Below, piece after piece: positions 8,532 to 17,152 of a stretch of 64,000 bases of DNA. This DNA comes from Chryseolinea serpens. GTDB taxonomy: Bacteria > Bacteroidota > Bacteroidia > Cytophagales > Cyclobacteriaceae. How positions within the stretch are numbered: the stretch's first letter is position 1; each line of letters starts with the position of its first letter. The notes below the pieces were generated by a model. That model saw nothing but the letters and a program-made list of their open reading frames with translations. It did not search any database and was not told where the DNA came from. The stretch lies in assembly GCF_900129725.1 (NCBI RefSeq), contig NZ_FQWQ01000004.1:682001-746000 (forward strand). Direction: 5' to 3'. Made by a program: the position numbers and the translations under genes.

Positions 8532-9422
8532 ATGCAAACTGAAACCAGCCCATTTCTACAAATTTGGCATCTCAGCATGATCGTCGGCGCCATCGCCGTG
8601 GCCGCCATCGGAATCCTCATCTACATCATGCACAACCTGCGGATATCGACCATCCGGGACTATAAGGGGAAGTACGACTACATCAATACCCACGAGATCA
8701 AGAACTATAAAAAAGTGTTCCTCTGCTTTGGCATCGCTGCCATGCTGATCATCAACCTGTATGGCATGGGGAAACTGTTTACGATCGGAGTATGGTTCTT
8801 TGTGCGCCTCTTCATTTCCATTGCCGGCGGCACGCTCATCGCCTATGTTGCTTTCCTGATTTTGGACTATTATTATCCCACCATTCTCAATCGGAAACTC
8901 CGCAAGTGGCGTTTCATGCCCCGCAAAGGAAAAACCGGCAATACATTGCGATTGCTGAGCGAAGAGGAGGAAGACGTGCACCTGGAAGAGGGCATGAAGG
9001 CGGAAGAAAGCGCGTTCTCCATCGACTATGACGTGTGGATCGATGAGCGGAGCGGTGAAGTGAAGATCGAGAAATATCCGGGACACCTCCAGGCCCTCCG
9101 CTGCAACAGCTGCGGTTTCTACACCATGAAAGTGGTGCGCGAAGAGATCACCAAAGAGCCCGGTCCCGACGGCCCCGGCGAACTCATAAAACACTATCAA
9201 TGTTACTATTGCAAGTCTGTGCGCGCCACAGCCTTCAACATTTCCACCCGCGAAGCCGACGATTACAAAAACTCCCCCCGCATGGCCTTCCGCCGCAGCA
9301 AGAATGTGGAAATGATACGACTGGAGATCCAAACCAATACCGGAGGGAAGAAATTCTTTGAGTTTCAAAGCGTGGGACAGGCCCAGAAATTCCTGGAAGA
9401 ATACGACTCCGAAAAACCTTAA
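8532..9422 (+). CDS. membrane protein with C-terminal CxxC/CxxC zinc-ribbon-like domain
   Basis: A 296-residue protein of unknown function. It has three predicted transmembrane helices near residues 10-35, 70-90 and 93-115. A short linker and an acidic stretch (LLSEEEEDVHLEEG) follow. The C-terminal cytoplasmic domain carries CNSCGFYTM and, about 33 residues later, CYYCKS, a spacing that suits a zinc ribbon or a redox pair. The last 60 residues (RRSKNVEMIRLEIQTNTGGKK) are basic. I think it is a lineage-specific Cytophagales protein, but have no functional assignment. It stands alone, with a 200-base gap before the protease gene. Confidence 0.7.
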   Translation: MQTETSPFLQIWHLSMIVGAIAVAAIGILIYIMHNLRISTIRDYKGKYDYINTHEIKNYKKVFLCFGIAAMLIINLYGMGKLFTIGVWFFVRLFISIAGGTLIAYVAFLILDYYYPTILNRKLRKWRFMPRKGKTGNTLRLLSEEEEDVHLEEGMKAEESAFSIDYDVWIDERSGEVKIEKYPGHLQALRCNSCGFYTMKVVREEITKEPGPDGPGELIKHYQCYYCKSVRATAFNISTREADDYKNSPRMAFRRSKNVEMIRLEIQTNTGGKKFFEFQSVGQAQKFLEEYDSEKP

Positions 9423-9602
9423 CGAAGAAAAGAACCGGCGACATAACCATTCCACGTTTTGTGGTATATCGCGGGTACAGGACGATCGAAATGCTCACTT
9501 TTACGTTCCAGAGAAAAAAGCGAGGCATAACATTTGCCCTAGAGAACAGAATTAGCCTGAAGTGACCCCCGAAGAGGCGTGAAGCTGGATTTTTGAAACA
9601 TG

Positions 9603-9619
9603 CCGGGGAAAGTCCCCGG
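9603..9619. repeat. short GC-rich hairpin in the protease leader
   Basis: CCGGGGA (9603-9609) and TCCCCGG (9613-9619) form a perfect 7-bp stem with a 3-base loop, about 40 bases before the ATG of the processing protease. There is no T-run, so it is not an intrinsic terminator. It may fold in the mRNA leader. Confidence 0.4.
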
Positions 9620-9659
9620 TTGAGGTGTCACAAAGGCAGAAATGAAATGTAAAGACGAC

Positions 9660-11705
9660 ATGAAAAGAACTTTTTTAGCGGCGGCAATCGCCACTGTACT
9701 ATGGACCGCTCAGGCCGCACAAGGTGCGACCGGCGTAGCGGATACTACGGCCCTGAAACCCAGCGCGGTGTATGGAAAAGAAGCGAAAGTGATGGCCTAT
9801 ATCCTGGACAACAACCACTACCGCAAACTGAGCCTCAACGACTCCCTGTCGTCGGCCATCCTCGACGGTTATGTGAAGAGCCTGGATAACAATAAGACTT
9901 ATTTTACCGCGCCCGACCTGGCCGCATTTGAAAAATACCGGACAAAGATCGACGACCTCACCAAGGCGGAAAACGTAGACCCCGCTTACGACATCTATAA
10001 GGTCTTCCGAAAGCGATTTGCCACCCGCATGAGCTATATCAAGACCAAGCTCATTCCCCAGGCTTTTGATTACACGGTCCAGGAATCCTACGAAACCGAC
10101 CGCGACAAAGAGCCCTGGTGCAAGAATGACGCAGAACTGGACGAAGTGTGGCGCAAGATCATCAAAAGCCAGGCCCTCAGTCTTAAGCTTGCCGGCAAGA
10201 CTCAGGCTGAAATCGAAAAAACACTCAACGAGCGTTACGATCGCTTTGCCAAATCCATACAGCAATTCAACAGCGAAGATGTGTTCAGCATGTACATGAA
10301 CACCATCACCGAAGCCTACGATCCACACACCAGTTACCTGTCACCAAAGGCCGCTGAAGTATTTCAGCAACAGATGAGCCTCTCGCTGGAAGGCATCGGT
10401 GCCCGTCTGCAAACCGAAAATGATTATACCCGTGTCGCTGAAGTGATCACCGGCGGTCCCGCCGACAAGAGCAAGCTCATCAACGTGAACGACAAGATCA
10501 TCGGCGTAGCCCAAGGCAGCGACGGCGAGTTGGTGGACGTGATCGGCTGGCGCATCGACGACGTAGTGAAGCTCATCAAAGGCCCCAAAGGCACGACCGT
10601 GAAGCTCCAGATCCTGCCCACCGAAACCGGTGTGACCGGCCCCTCCAAGGTCATCACCCTGGTGCGCGACAAGATCAAGCTGGAAGACCAGCAAGCCAAA
10701 AAGAGCGTCATCAACTACAATAAGAATGGCCGGAACCTCAAGCTGGGCATCATCACCCTGCCGAGCTTCTATATGGATTTTGAAGCCTACCAAAAAGGTG
10801 ATCCCAATTACACCAGCACCACGCGCGACGTGAAACGCCTGCTCAAAGAATTGCAGGTCGACAAAGTAGACGGCGTCGTGCTTGACCTGCGCAACAACGG
10901 CGGTGGCTCCCTCACCGAAGCCATCGACCTCACCGGCCTCTTTATCAAAGACGGTCCCGTGGTGCAAGTGAAGAACTCTGCCAACAAAATTGATGTCGGC
11001 CAGGACGACGACCCGACCATTGCGTATAGCGGTCCGTTGGTCGTGATGACCAACCGCTTCAGCGCATCCGCATCGGAGATCTTTGCCGGTGCCATACAGG
11101 ACTACAAACGCGGCGTCATCGTGGGCGAATCCACCTATGGCAAGGGTACCGTTCAGACCATTGTTGATCTGAACCGCTTCATCAACGACCCCAAAAACAA
11201 AGTAGGGGAGTTGAAGATCACCTTCCAGAAATTCTACCGCGTCACAGGCAGCAGCACGCAGCACAAAGGCGTCACGCCCGATGTGAGCTTCCCCACCGCC
11301 CTCGACCCCGAACAATTCGGCGAGAGTTCCAGCCCCAGCGCCATGCCCTGGGATGAGATCAGGGGCACGCTTTTTCAAAAGACTACCGTCCTCAACGACC
11401 GCGTCATCGCCAACCTGAACAAGGCCTACCAGGAACGGTTGAAAACGGAACCCACCCTGCAACGCTACGTGGAGGAAACCGTAGAGCAGCGCAAAAACTT
11501 TAAAGAAACCACGATCTCCCTAAACGAGGCCGTCCGCAAAAAGGAAATGGAAGAAGCTGAAAAGAAGAAAGCTGCGAACGACAAACTCGATACTAAGATC
11601 GTTGGCAAGGAAGGCAAACCTACCAACGTGCTTGAACTGGATGATGAATATCTCCGGGAAGGTTTGTTTGTGCTTGGTGATTTGATCAACACGAAAGTGG
11701 GATAA
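9660..11705 (+). CDS. C-terminal processing (tail-specific) peptidase, S41 family
   Basis: A Prc/Tsp-type serine protease that degrades or trims periplasmic proteins from exposed C-termini. The order is signal peptide (MKRTFLAAAIATVLWTAQAA), a long helical N-terminal domain, a PDZ domain near residues 225-320 (GARLQTENDYTRVAEVITGG), then the S41 core. The core carries the nucleophile region FSASASEIFAGA and the lysine general base in YGKGTVQ. The final 120 residues, highly charged, match the C-terminal domain of tail-specific proteases. I chose the ATG at 9660, since the one at 9642 adds six residues before the signal peptide. At 681 residues it has the family's usual length. It ends at a good terminator. 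Confidence 0.94.
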   Translation: MKRTFLAAAIATVLWTAQAAQGATGVADTTALKPSAVYGKEAKVMAYILDNNHYRKLSLNDSLSSAILDGYVKSLDNNKTYFTAPDLAAFEKYRTKIDDLTKAENVDPAYDIYKVFRKRFATRMSYIKTKLIPQAFDYTVQESYETDRDKEPWCKNDAELDEVWRKIIKSQALSLKLAGKTQAEIEKTLNERYDRFAKSIQQFNSEDVFSMYMNTITEAYDPHTSYLSPKAAEVFQQQMSLSLEGIGARLQTENDYTRVAEVITGGPADKSKLINVNDKIIGVAQGSDGELVDVIGWRIDDVVKLIKGPKGTTVKLQILPTETGVTGPSKVITLVRDKIKLEDQQAKKSVINYNKNGRNLKLGIITLPSFYMDFEAYQKGDPNYTSTTRDVKRLLKELQVDKVDGVVLDLRNNGGGSLTEAIDLTGLFIKDGPVVQVKNSANKIDVGQDDDPTIAYSGPLVVMTNRFSASASEIFAGAIQDYKRGVIVGESTYGKGTVQTIVDLNRFINDPKNKVGELKITFQKFYRVTGSSTQHKGVTPDVSFPTALDPEQFGESSSPSAMPWDEIRGTLFQKTTVLNDRVIANLNKAYQERLKTEPTLQRYVEETVEQRKNFKETTISLNEAVRKKEMEEAEKKKAANDKLDTKIVGKEGKPTNVLELDDEYLREGLFVLGDLINTKVG

Positions 11706-11730
11706 TCAAAAATATTTGAAATGAAATCAG

Positions 11731-11764
11731 AAAAGAGACCATCGTGAGATGGTTTCTTTTTTTT
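11731..11764 (+). terminator. intrinsic terminator of the processing protease gene
   Basis: AAAAGAGACCATC (11731-11743) and GATGGTTTCTTTT (11748-11760) pair over 13 bp with one G-U, around a GTGA loop, and the T-run continues to 11764. Confidence 0.88.
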
Positions 11765-11792
11765 GCCCGACCAAACAAACCTTCGCCCCGCC

Positions 11793-11817
11793 CTTGTTGG
11801 TGTTCTTCACCAACAAG
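11793..11817. repeat. TTGTTGGTG palindrome, copy 1
   Basis: CTTGTTGGTG and CACCAACAAG form a perfect 10-bp stem around the loop TTCTT. The inner 23 bases are the exact reverse complement of those in copy 2 at 11961-11985. Confidence 0.8.
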
Positions 11818-11960
11818 AATCGCTTCCACCCACTTTGCCAGAGCCGGCATTTTATCAACCCACAATTGTGTATATGGGTGCGTGGTCGGCATCAAGGATG
11901 GAGATCAAAATGTTGGGCAGCAATCGGGTTTCCCCACATTACAGGTGTGTCCACACAAAT

Positions 11961-11985
11961 TTTGTTGGTGAAGAACACCAACAAA
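11961..11985. repeat. TTGTTGGTG palindrome, copy 2
   Basis: TTTGTTGGTG and CACCAACAAA form a perfect 10-bp stem around the loop AAGAA. It is the same element as copy 1 in the opposite orientation, 144 bases further on. Confidence 0.8.
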
Positions 11986-12033
11986 GGCGGGGGATTTGGG
12001 GTTTTCCGGGTTGTGTGCGGGTAGCTGAGAGGG

Positions 12034-12058
12034 CTTTGTTGGTGGGACCCCAACAAAG
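12034..12058. repeat. TTGTTGG palindrome, copy 3 (diverged loop)
   Basis: CTTTGTTGG and CCAACAAAG form a perfect 9-bp stem around TGGGACC. The arms match copies 1 and 2 while the loop differs, which points to selection on the stem or to a common mobile origin. Confidence 0.7.
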
Positions 12059-12265
12059 GGGGGTGGGCAATAATCGAGGGGAGTTTAAATTTTGAAACGA
12101 TTGGGCGCAATTTTTTTGGAAATGGGGGAGCCACAATTCGGTTTCTGGTGTTATATGGGGATCGCCGTCGAATCTTGTTGGTGATGGAGGCCAATCGGGG
12201 GCGATGAATCTTTGTTTGTGATGGCTGCAATGGTGTTGACAGTTTAGAATTAACCAAAAACTACC

Positions 12266-12439
12266 ATGGAGATCACCGTAAAAGAAGGTACCGTCATCGA
12301 GCACGAGGGACGGCACTGGATCATCACTCAGATCGGCGAAGACAATGAAGGCCAGACCGTCATCCACATCCGGTCCGGCGACGAATTGAGCGTCATCAAG
12401 CTCAGCGACATGCCCTACGATTTGAAATTGGTCCGCTAG
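12266..12439 (+). CDS. 57-residue hypothetical protein in the repeat tract
   Basis: This short ORF starts at an ATG at 12266 and ends at TAG 12437-12439. It reads MEITVKEGTVIEHEGRHW in its first part and DMPYDLKLVR at the end. The composition is clearly protein-like: regular charged residues, alternating beta-type hydrophobics (WIITQI, TVIHI, LSVIKL), and codon use with C in third positions like the neighbours. It has no signal peptide, membrane segment or cysteines, so it should be a small soluble beta-rich protein, perhaps an SH3-like or OB-like fold (inference). A TTGACA lies 30 bases before the start. I do not recognise the family. Confidence 0.6.
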   Translation: MEITVKEGTVIEHEGRHWIITQIGEDNEGQTVIHIRSGDELSVIKLSDMPYDLKLVR

Positions 12440-12800
12440 AAAGAAACACCTGCTCCGCGCTCTGCGCACCACGATTGATGCCCGCCACCAACCCAGGTCT
12501 TTTTGTGTGCTTCACGGACAAAGGCCAGCCCCACCCGCTCAAAGTCAACCCATTCGTCATTTCCATCGCCACCAAAACCAGCCGTTTTCGTCATCATCCT
12601 CCCAAACCCGCCCATACTTTTTCCCCTCAACCCACAACCCCCCGACCACCTCTCGCCGTATAATGCTTGTAACCCAAACGGTTAGCTCGCAACGTCCTTG
12701 TTGGTGTATTCCGCCGAGAAGATTCCCACATTTTCCTGAACCCCAATACCTTTAATTTCCATTTTTTAAAAGCTATTTTAGGGGCTCATTGCCTAGATCC
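12440..12800. other. 361-base gap with repeat remnants before the ABC transporter gene
   Basis: This gap holds another half-element (CTTGTTGGTGTATTC, 12697-12711) and a diverged hairpin-like stretch near 12500-12523. A TACCTTTA at 12747-12754 could be a weak -7 box for the transporter gene. Frames of 60-80 codons across it are proline- and threonine-rich and do not look coding. Confidence 0.5.
12697..12711. repeat. half-copy of the TTGTTGGTG element
   Basis: CTTGTTGGTGTATTC repeats the left arm and start of the loop of copy 1, without a matching right arm. Confidence 0.45.
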
Positions 12801-15800
12801 ATGAGTGAAGAATTACTCAAAGCCATATTGCAGCTCTTTGCTATCGTTGCCCGTGAGAGGATTACCGAAGCCGAGCGCACCAACATCAAAGAATTCCTCA
12901 GCCTCCACCTCAGCCGGGAGGCCACGAACTATTACCTGAAACTCTTCGACGAATTCGCCGCCTCTCACGAGATCGAGTCCCGCCAGGAGCTCAGCAGCCT
13001 CGATGCCGAAACCCAGCAGTTTGTAGACGATTGGGCCAAGATCATGAAGATCGTCAAGCAGGTGAACCAGGCCCTCACCATGCAGCAGAAGGTCGTGCTC
13101 ATCGTCAAGATCATCGAGCTCGTGTTTGCCGAAGACGTTATTTCGGATCGCCAGGGCAACCTCATCTTTTATATCGGCCAGGCCCTCAAAATACCCCAGG
13201 CCGACGTCCAGGCCCTCCAGGCGTTTGTGACGGGCCACGACATCGACGAGCTCGCCAGCAAACAAGTGCTCATCATCGACGAAGGTTCGGGGGAGTATCC
13301 CGGACCACGCATCATTGAAAAAGATCTGACGGGCCTCATCGCCATCCTGAGGCTGCAGGATGCGGATACCTACTTTATCAAATACCTTGGTATCACTACC
13401 CTGTATTTGAACAGCATCCTCCTCAAAAGCCGGAAGATCGATGTGTTCCCTACCGGTAGCACCATACGCGGGGATAAAGTCGGGCCGATCTACTACAGCG
13501 ACATCATTGGCAAATTCCTCAGCGATGCCAGCAAAACCCATATCTCGTTTACGGCCGACCACATTTTCTATCATTTCAAAAGCGGCCGCGCCGGCATTCA
13601 AAACGTGAACATCGCCGAACAGGGCGGCAAGCTCATCGGCCTCATGGGCGCCAGCGGCTCTGGAAAGTCGACGCTCCTCAATGTGCTCAACGGTTCGGAG
13701 AAGCCGTCCAGCGGCCGTGTGCTCATCAATGACATCAACATCCACGAGCACCCGGAAAAAGTGCAGGGCATCATCGGTTATGTCCCGCAGGACGACTTGC
13801 TCATCGAGGAACTGACGGTCTTTCAAAATCTATACTACGCCGCAAAATTATGCTTCGCCCATTATACGGAGAAGGAGATGATCGAAGTGGTCATCCGCGT
13901 GCTCGTGAACCTCGGCCTGTCCGAGATCCGCGACCTGCGTGTGGGATCGCCGTTGGACAAGACCATTAGCGGGGGGCAGCGCAAACGCGTGAACATTGCC
14001 CTGGAGCTGCTTCGGGAGCCCACGATCTTGTTTGTGGACGAGCCTACTTCCGGTCTTTCGTCGCGCGACTCGGAAAACATCATGGACTTGCTCAAGGAAT
14101 TGTCGCTCCGGGGCAAGATGGTGTTTGTGGTCATTCACCAACCGTCGTCCGATATCTTCAAGATGTTCGACACGCTCATCATCATGGACGTGGGAGGCTT
14201 CCAGATTTATTATGGCAACCCCGTGGAGTCTGTTATTTATTTTCGCGACATCATCAATGCCGCCAACAAAACACAGGGCATGTGCCCCGAGTGTGGGAAC
14301 ATCAACCCCGAGCAGGTGTTCAGCATTATCGAGACGCGGGTGGTGAATGAATATGGACGGCTCACGAATACGCGAAAGGTTTCGTCTGGTCAGTGGTATC
14401 AATATTTCAAACAAAAGATCAAAGTTCCCCGCGTCGACCACGTGCAGGAATCACTGCCGGTGTTACAGGCCATCCCCGCGTGGGCCAAACAGCTGCAGGT
14501 CTTCATCACCCGCGATGTGCTGGCGAAGCTTTCCAATAAGCAGTACTTGTATATCAACTTGCTGGAAGCTCCCGTGCTGGCGTTCTTCATCGCTTTCATG
14601 GTGAAGTATTATAACGTATTGAGCGAAACCAATCCGGTATATACGTTCTACAACAATAACAACGTCCCGGTATACTTCTTTATGAGTGTGGTGGTCGCGC
14701 TGTTTTTCGGCCTCACGATGAGTGCTGAGGAAATTTTCCGCGACCGCAAGATCCTGAAGCGCGAAGAGTTTTTGCACTTGAGCCGCAGTAGCTACCTGGT
14801 ATCGAAGGTGGCCGTGATGTTTGCTTTTTCGGCTATACAGACCTTGCTGTTCCTGCTGGTGGGAAATACCATTTTGGAAATACCGCTGACGGAGATGCGT
14901 TACTGGCTCATCCTTTTCAGTTGTTCCTGTTTTGCCAACATGTTGGGATTGAATATATCGGCGTCCTTTAATTCTGCCGTGACGATCTACATTCTTATTC
15001 CTTTGTTGGTGATCCCGCAACTGCTGCTGAGTGGTGTGGTCATCAGCTTCGATAAATTCAATCCGCGCGTGGGCAAGCCCATTGGTGTGCCGGTGGCGGG
15101 GGAGGTGATGGCGTCGCGTTGGGCGTTCGAGGCGTTTATGGTCACGCAGTTCAAAGACAATCCCTTTCAGAAGCAATTCTACGACGTCGATAAAAGTGAG
15201 GCGGAAGCCGAATACAAACGCGTGTACTACATCCCCGCTCTAGAGTCGAAACTGGCCTACGTGGTGAACCGCCCCTTTAGCTGGCGGCACACCAACGATG
15301 AACATGTGGTAGACGCCCTGAATCTTCTCCGAGGGGAGATCGAGAATGAGTTAACCTACGTCGGGAAAGAAAATTTCCCTGAAGTGGACAAGCTCGCGGT
15401 GGGTGAATTCGATTCAACGGTTTATAAAAAGACCACGCGCTTTCTGGCGACCCTCAAGCAATTCTACAGCATGCAACGGCGAAGGGCGGCAGGGGAGCGC
15501 GAAAAGCGCATCGCGGAACTGACCTCAACCCCCGTCAAGGCAGCGCGCTTTGAGGTGCTGCGACAACGCTACTCCAACAAGGCCGTCGCCGACGCGGTGG
15601 AAAACATCGGCACGCCCGATCGCATTGTGGAGTACAACGGCTCGCTGGTACAAAAGATCTACCCTATCTATGTCGACGACCACAAGCCCAAAAACAAACT
15701 TGACTTCTCGGCCAACCTATACCAGCCGACCAAGCAATTTGCCGGTCTCGCGTTCGACACTTTTTATTTCAATGTAGCCGTGATCTGGAGCATGACGATA

Positions 15801-15893
15801 TTCCTGTTCCTCACGCTTTATTTCGATGTGTTGAAACGCCTGATGCGCCGTCTGGAACGCAGCCGTAAATATCGCGTGCGCGATAAGCAGTAA
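12801..15893 (+). CDS. ABC transporter with TerB-like N-terminus, ABCG-type ATPase and membrane domain in one chain
   Basis: A 1030-residue protein. Residues 1-150 are helical and resemble TerB-type tellurite-resistance domains (LLKAILQLFAIVARERITEAE). An ABCG/White-type nucleotide-binding domain follows: Walker A GASGSGKST with lysine near residue 289, signature ISGGQRKRVNIALELL, Walker B ILFVDEPTSGLSS. A cysteine pair (CPECG) follows the NBD. An ABC-2 membrane domain spans about residues 580-760 (FFMSVVVALFFGLTMSAEEIF). A long charged insertion comes next, and a last helix near the C-terminus. Start is the ATG at 12801; a TTG four codons upstream is possible. The substrate is unknown. In ABCG-type transporters the NBD precedes the membrane domain, as here. 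Confidence 0.88.
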   Translation: MSEELLKAILQLFAIVARERITEAERTNIKEFLSLHLSREATNYYLKLFDEFAASHEIESRQELSSLDAETQQFVDDWAKIMKIVKQVNQALTMQQKVVLIVKIIELVFAEDVISDRQGNLIFYIGQALKIPQADVQALQAFVTGHDIDELASKQVLIIDEGSGEYPGPRIIEKDLTGLIAILRLQDADTYFIKYLGITTLYLNSILLKSRKIDVFPTGSTIRGDKVGPIYYSDIIGKFLSDASKTHISFTADHIFYHFKSGRAGIQNVNIAEQGGKLIGLMGASGSGKSTLLNVLNGSEKPSSGRVLINDINIHEHPEKVQGIIGYVPQDDLLIEELTVFQNLYYAAKLCFAHYTEKEMIEVVIRVLVNLGLSEIRDLRVGSPLDKTISGGQRKRVNIALELLREPTILFVDEPTSGLSSRDSENIMDLLKELSLRGKMVFVVIHQPSSDIFKMFDTLIIMDVGGFQIYYGNPVESVIYFRDIINAANKTQGMCPECGNINPEQVFSIIETRVVNEYGRLTNTRKVSSGQWYQYFKQKIKVPRVDHVQESLPVLQAIPAWAKQLQVFITRDVLAKLSNKQYLYINLLEAPVLAFFIAFMVKYYNVLSETNPVYTFYNNNNVPVYFFMSVVVALFFGLTMSAEEIFRDRKILKREEFLHLSRSSYLVSKVAVMFAFSAIQTLLFLLVGNTILEIPLTEMRYWLILFSCSCFANMLGLNISASFNSAVTIYILIPLLVIPQLLLSGVVISFDKFNPRVGKPIGVPVAGEVMASRWAFEAFMVTQFKDNPFQKQFYDVDKSEAEAEYKRVYYIPALESKLAYVVNRPFSWRHTNDEHVVDALNLLRGEIENELTYVGKENFPEVDKLAVGEFDSTVYKKTTRFLATLKQFYSMQRRRAAGEREKRIAELTSTPVKAARFEVLRQRYSNKAVADAVENIGTPDRIVEYNGSLVQKIYPIYVDDHKPKNKLDFSANLYQPTKQFAGLAFDTFYFNVAVIWSMTIFLFLTLYFDVLKRLMRRLERSRKYRVRDKQ

Positions 15894-15910
15894 ATTAAAT
15901 CGCGACTTTG

Positions 15911-15918
15911 TACTTTTG
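15911..15918 (+). promoter_or_regulatory. -7 box (TACTTTTG) for the lipoprotein gene
   Basis: TACTTTTG fits TAnnTTTG and lies 28 bases before the ATG at 15946. It also overlaps the alternative start at 15916, which argues for the downstream start. No TTG is present at the -33 spacing. Confidence 0.5.
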
Positions 15919-15945
15919 CCACACGCTATAACACCGACTAAAACC

Positions 15946-16401
15946 ATGATCAAGAACCTCACCCAGACCCTTTTCGCCGCCTTGTTCTTTGCCCTTCTCA
16001 TTGCCTGCGGCACCAAGAAGGAGACCACGGCCACCGAGACGGCAACCGATTCCACATCCGCCGATGCCGACGAATGGAAAGCCATGGACGATTTCCACAT
16101 GATCATGGCCGAATCTTTCCACCCCTTTAAAGACAGCGCCAACCTGGCTCCTGCGAAAGCCAAGGCCGCCGAATTGGCTGCTTCCGCTGAGCAATGGCTT
16201 GCCGCGCCGCTGCCGGAGAAAGTCAACAATGCGAATGTGAAGGCGAAACTCGAAGCCCTGAAAATAAAAACAACGGCCTTTGTGGAGACCTCGAAATCGA
16301 CAGACGATAAGGTTGTAGGCGATGCGTTGACGGAACTTCACGACATGTTCCATGAACTGCAAGAGGCGTGGTATGCAGGACATGGGGAGCATCATCACTG
16401 A
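15946..16401 (+). CDS. small helical lipoprotein with His-rich tail
   Basis: A 151-residue lipoprotein: signal segment MIKNLTQTLFAALFFALL, lipobox LLIACG, then a threonine-rich linker. The rest is a four-helix-like domain (MDDFHMIMAESFHPFKD, DALTELHDMFHELQEAW). The histidines at helix positions and the final GHGEHHH suggest metal or haem binding, as in cytochrome b562/c'-like bundles, but there is no CxxCH motif and this is inference. I chose the ATG at 15946, which places the signal peptide at the start and sits after a -7 box. It begins 52 bases after the ABC transporter stop. Confidence 0.75.
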   Translation: MIKNLTQTLFAALFFALLIACGTKKETTATETATDSTSADADEWKAMDDFHMIMAESFHPFKDSANLAPAKAKAAELAASAEQWLAAPLPEKVNNANVKAKLEALKIKTTAFVETSKSTDDKVVGDALTELHDMFHELQEAWYAGHGEHHH

Positions 16402-16432
16402 GAAGTGATCTGTTCAAACCGCTGATTATATC

Positions 16433-17080
16433 ATGTTTTCCATTGAAGCCAAAGAAGCGTTAATTGAAAACCTGGCTCCTTTTCTTGAAGCGTATGGATT
16501 TAAATATCGCGAGGAGCCTCCAGGTTTGTGTTTTTGGAAAGCACGCGATGGGGATTCTATAGATTTCTTTTTTCAAGTCCTCTCCGGTGGCGATTACCTT
16601 ATTTCACCTTTTCATATTTCGATCAGTAAAGTTGAGGAGGTACTCCACTCCTTGTTTCAAAAGTTTGAGATCAGCGCTAAGCCCATTACCGTATCATACC
16701 AACTAGGCGAGACCATGATGGCTATGCATCAACTAAGAAAGGAGGGGGCTCCCATTCCCGCGGTGATGGAAAAATTCAAATCATCATTTAAGGCTCAGAT
16801 GTACCAACGGTGTCTTGATTTGCTCGACATTGACGAGGTGTATAACGTCCTCGGAGATTACTACAAACCAAAAGAGAAGGGGATAACCATGGGGGGTAGC
16901 GGTATTCCAAGAAGACTGCGGTTCCTGACAATATGCATGCTTTGCAATGACTTGGAAAACTTTGATGTCACACTTAGAAAATTCAACGAGGACCCGCGTG
17001 CGTATGAGTCCAGCCCTGAAAATCACAAGGAATTATTTGAGGAGGGCATAAAACTCATTCGGCGTATAAAAGTTGGTTAG
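16433..17080 (+). CDS. hypothetical protein
   Basis: A 215-residue soluble protein that I cannot assign. The N-terminal half looks mixed alpha/beta (LAPFLEAYGFKYREEPPGL, DFFFQVLSGGDYLISPF) and resembles small DUF4304-like proteins; the C-terminal half is helical (RFLTICMLCNDLENFDVTL). It has no signal peptide. Third-position bases are visibly more A/T-rich than in the flanking housekeeping genes, and several neighbours share this, suggesting recent acquisition or low expression. An immunity-type protein is possible from its look, but no toxin gene is next to it. Confidence 0.6.
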   Translation: MFSIEAKEALIENLAPFLEAYGFKYREEPPGLCFWKARDGDSIDFFFQVLSGGDYLISPFHISISKVEEVLHSLFQKFEISAKPITVSYQLGETMMAMHQLRKEGAPIPAVMEKFKSSFKAQMYQRCLDLLDIDEVYNVLGDYYKPKEKGITMGGSGIPRRLRFLTICMLCNDLENFDVTLRKFNEDPRAYESSPENHKELFEEGIKLIRRIKVG

Positions 17081-17152
17081 TTTAATTTGAACTGCGATGG
17101 CGCTTTTTTGAGGGCGAAGTGAAGTGTGAGGAGTTCTGCTATAAATATCTTT

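Larger units (their letters stand above)
11765..12265. other. 501-base non-coding tract of palindromic repeats
   Basis: Between the protease terminator and the 57-residue ORF the sequence is repetitive and compositionally odd (G-rich runs, TTGTTGG arms). Besides the three palindromes it holds half-copies at 12175-12187 (TTGTTGGTGATGG) and a near copy around 12211. Several overlapping open frames of 60-180 codons cross it on both strands. They owe their length to repeat composition and none looks like a protein. Confidence 0.6.

Noticed and set aside
10341-11462. Long open frame (373 codons) on the minus strand inside the processing protease gene
   Set aside because: Third-base GC bias of the plus-strand gene removes stops from the opposite strand. 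The minus-strand translation has no recognisable motifs, and the plus-strand protein is complete.
11763-12472. Overlapping open frames on both strands across the repeat tract
   Set aside because: They owe their length to repeat composition and lack protein-like sequence. Only the 57-residue frame looks coding.
12475-12755. Three overlapping proline/threonine-rich frames before the ABC transporter
   Set aside because: They are low-complexity and share bases in different frames; none has a plausible fold.
12813-13826. 337-codon minus-strand frame opposite the ABC transporter ATPase
   Set aside because: It mirrors the ATPase gene; the translation has no motif.
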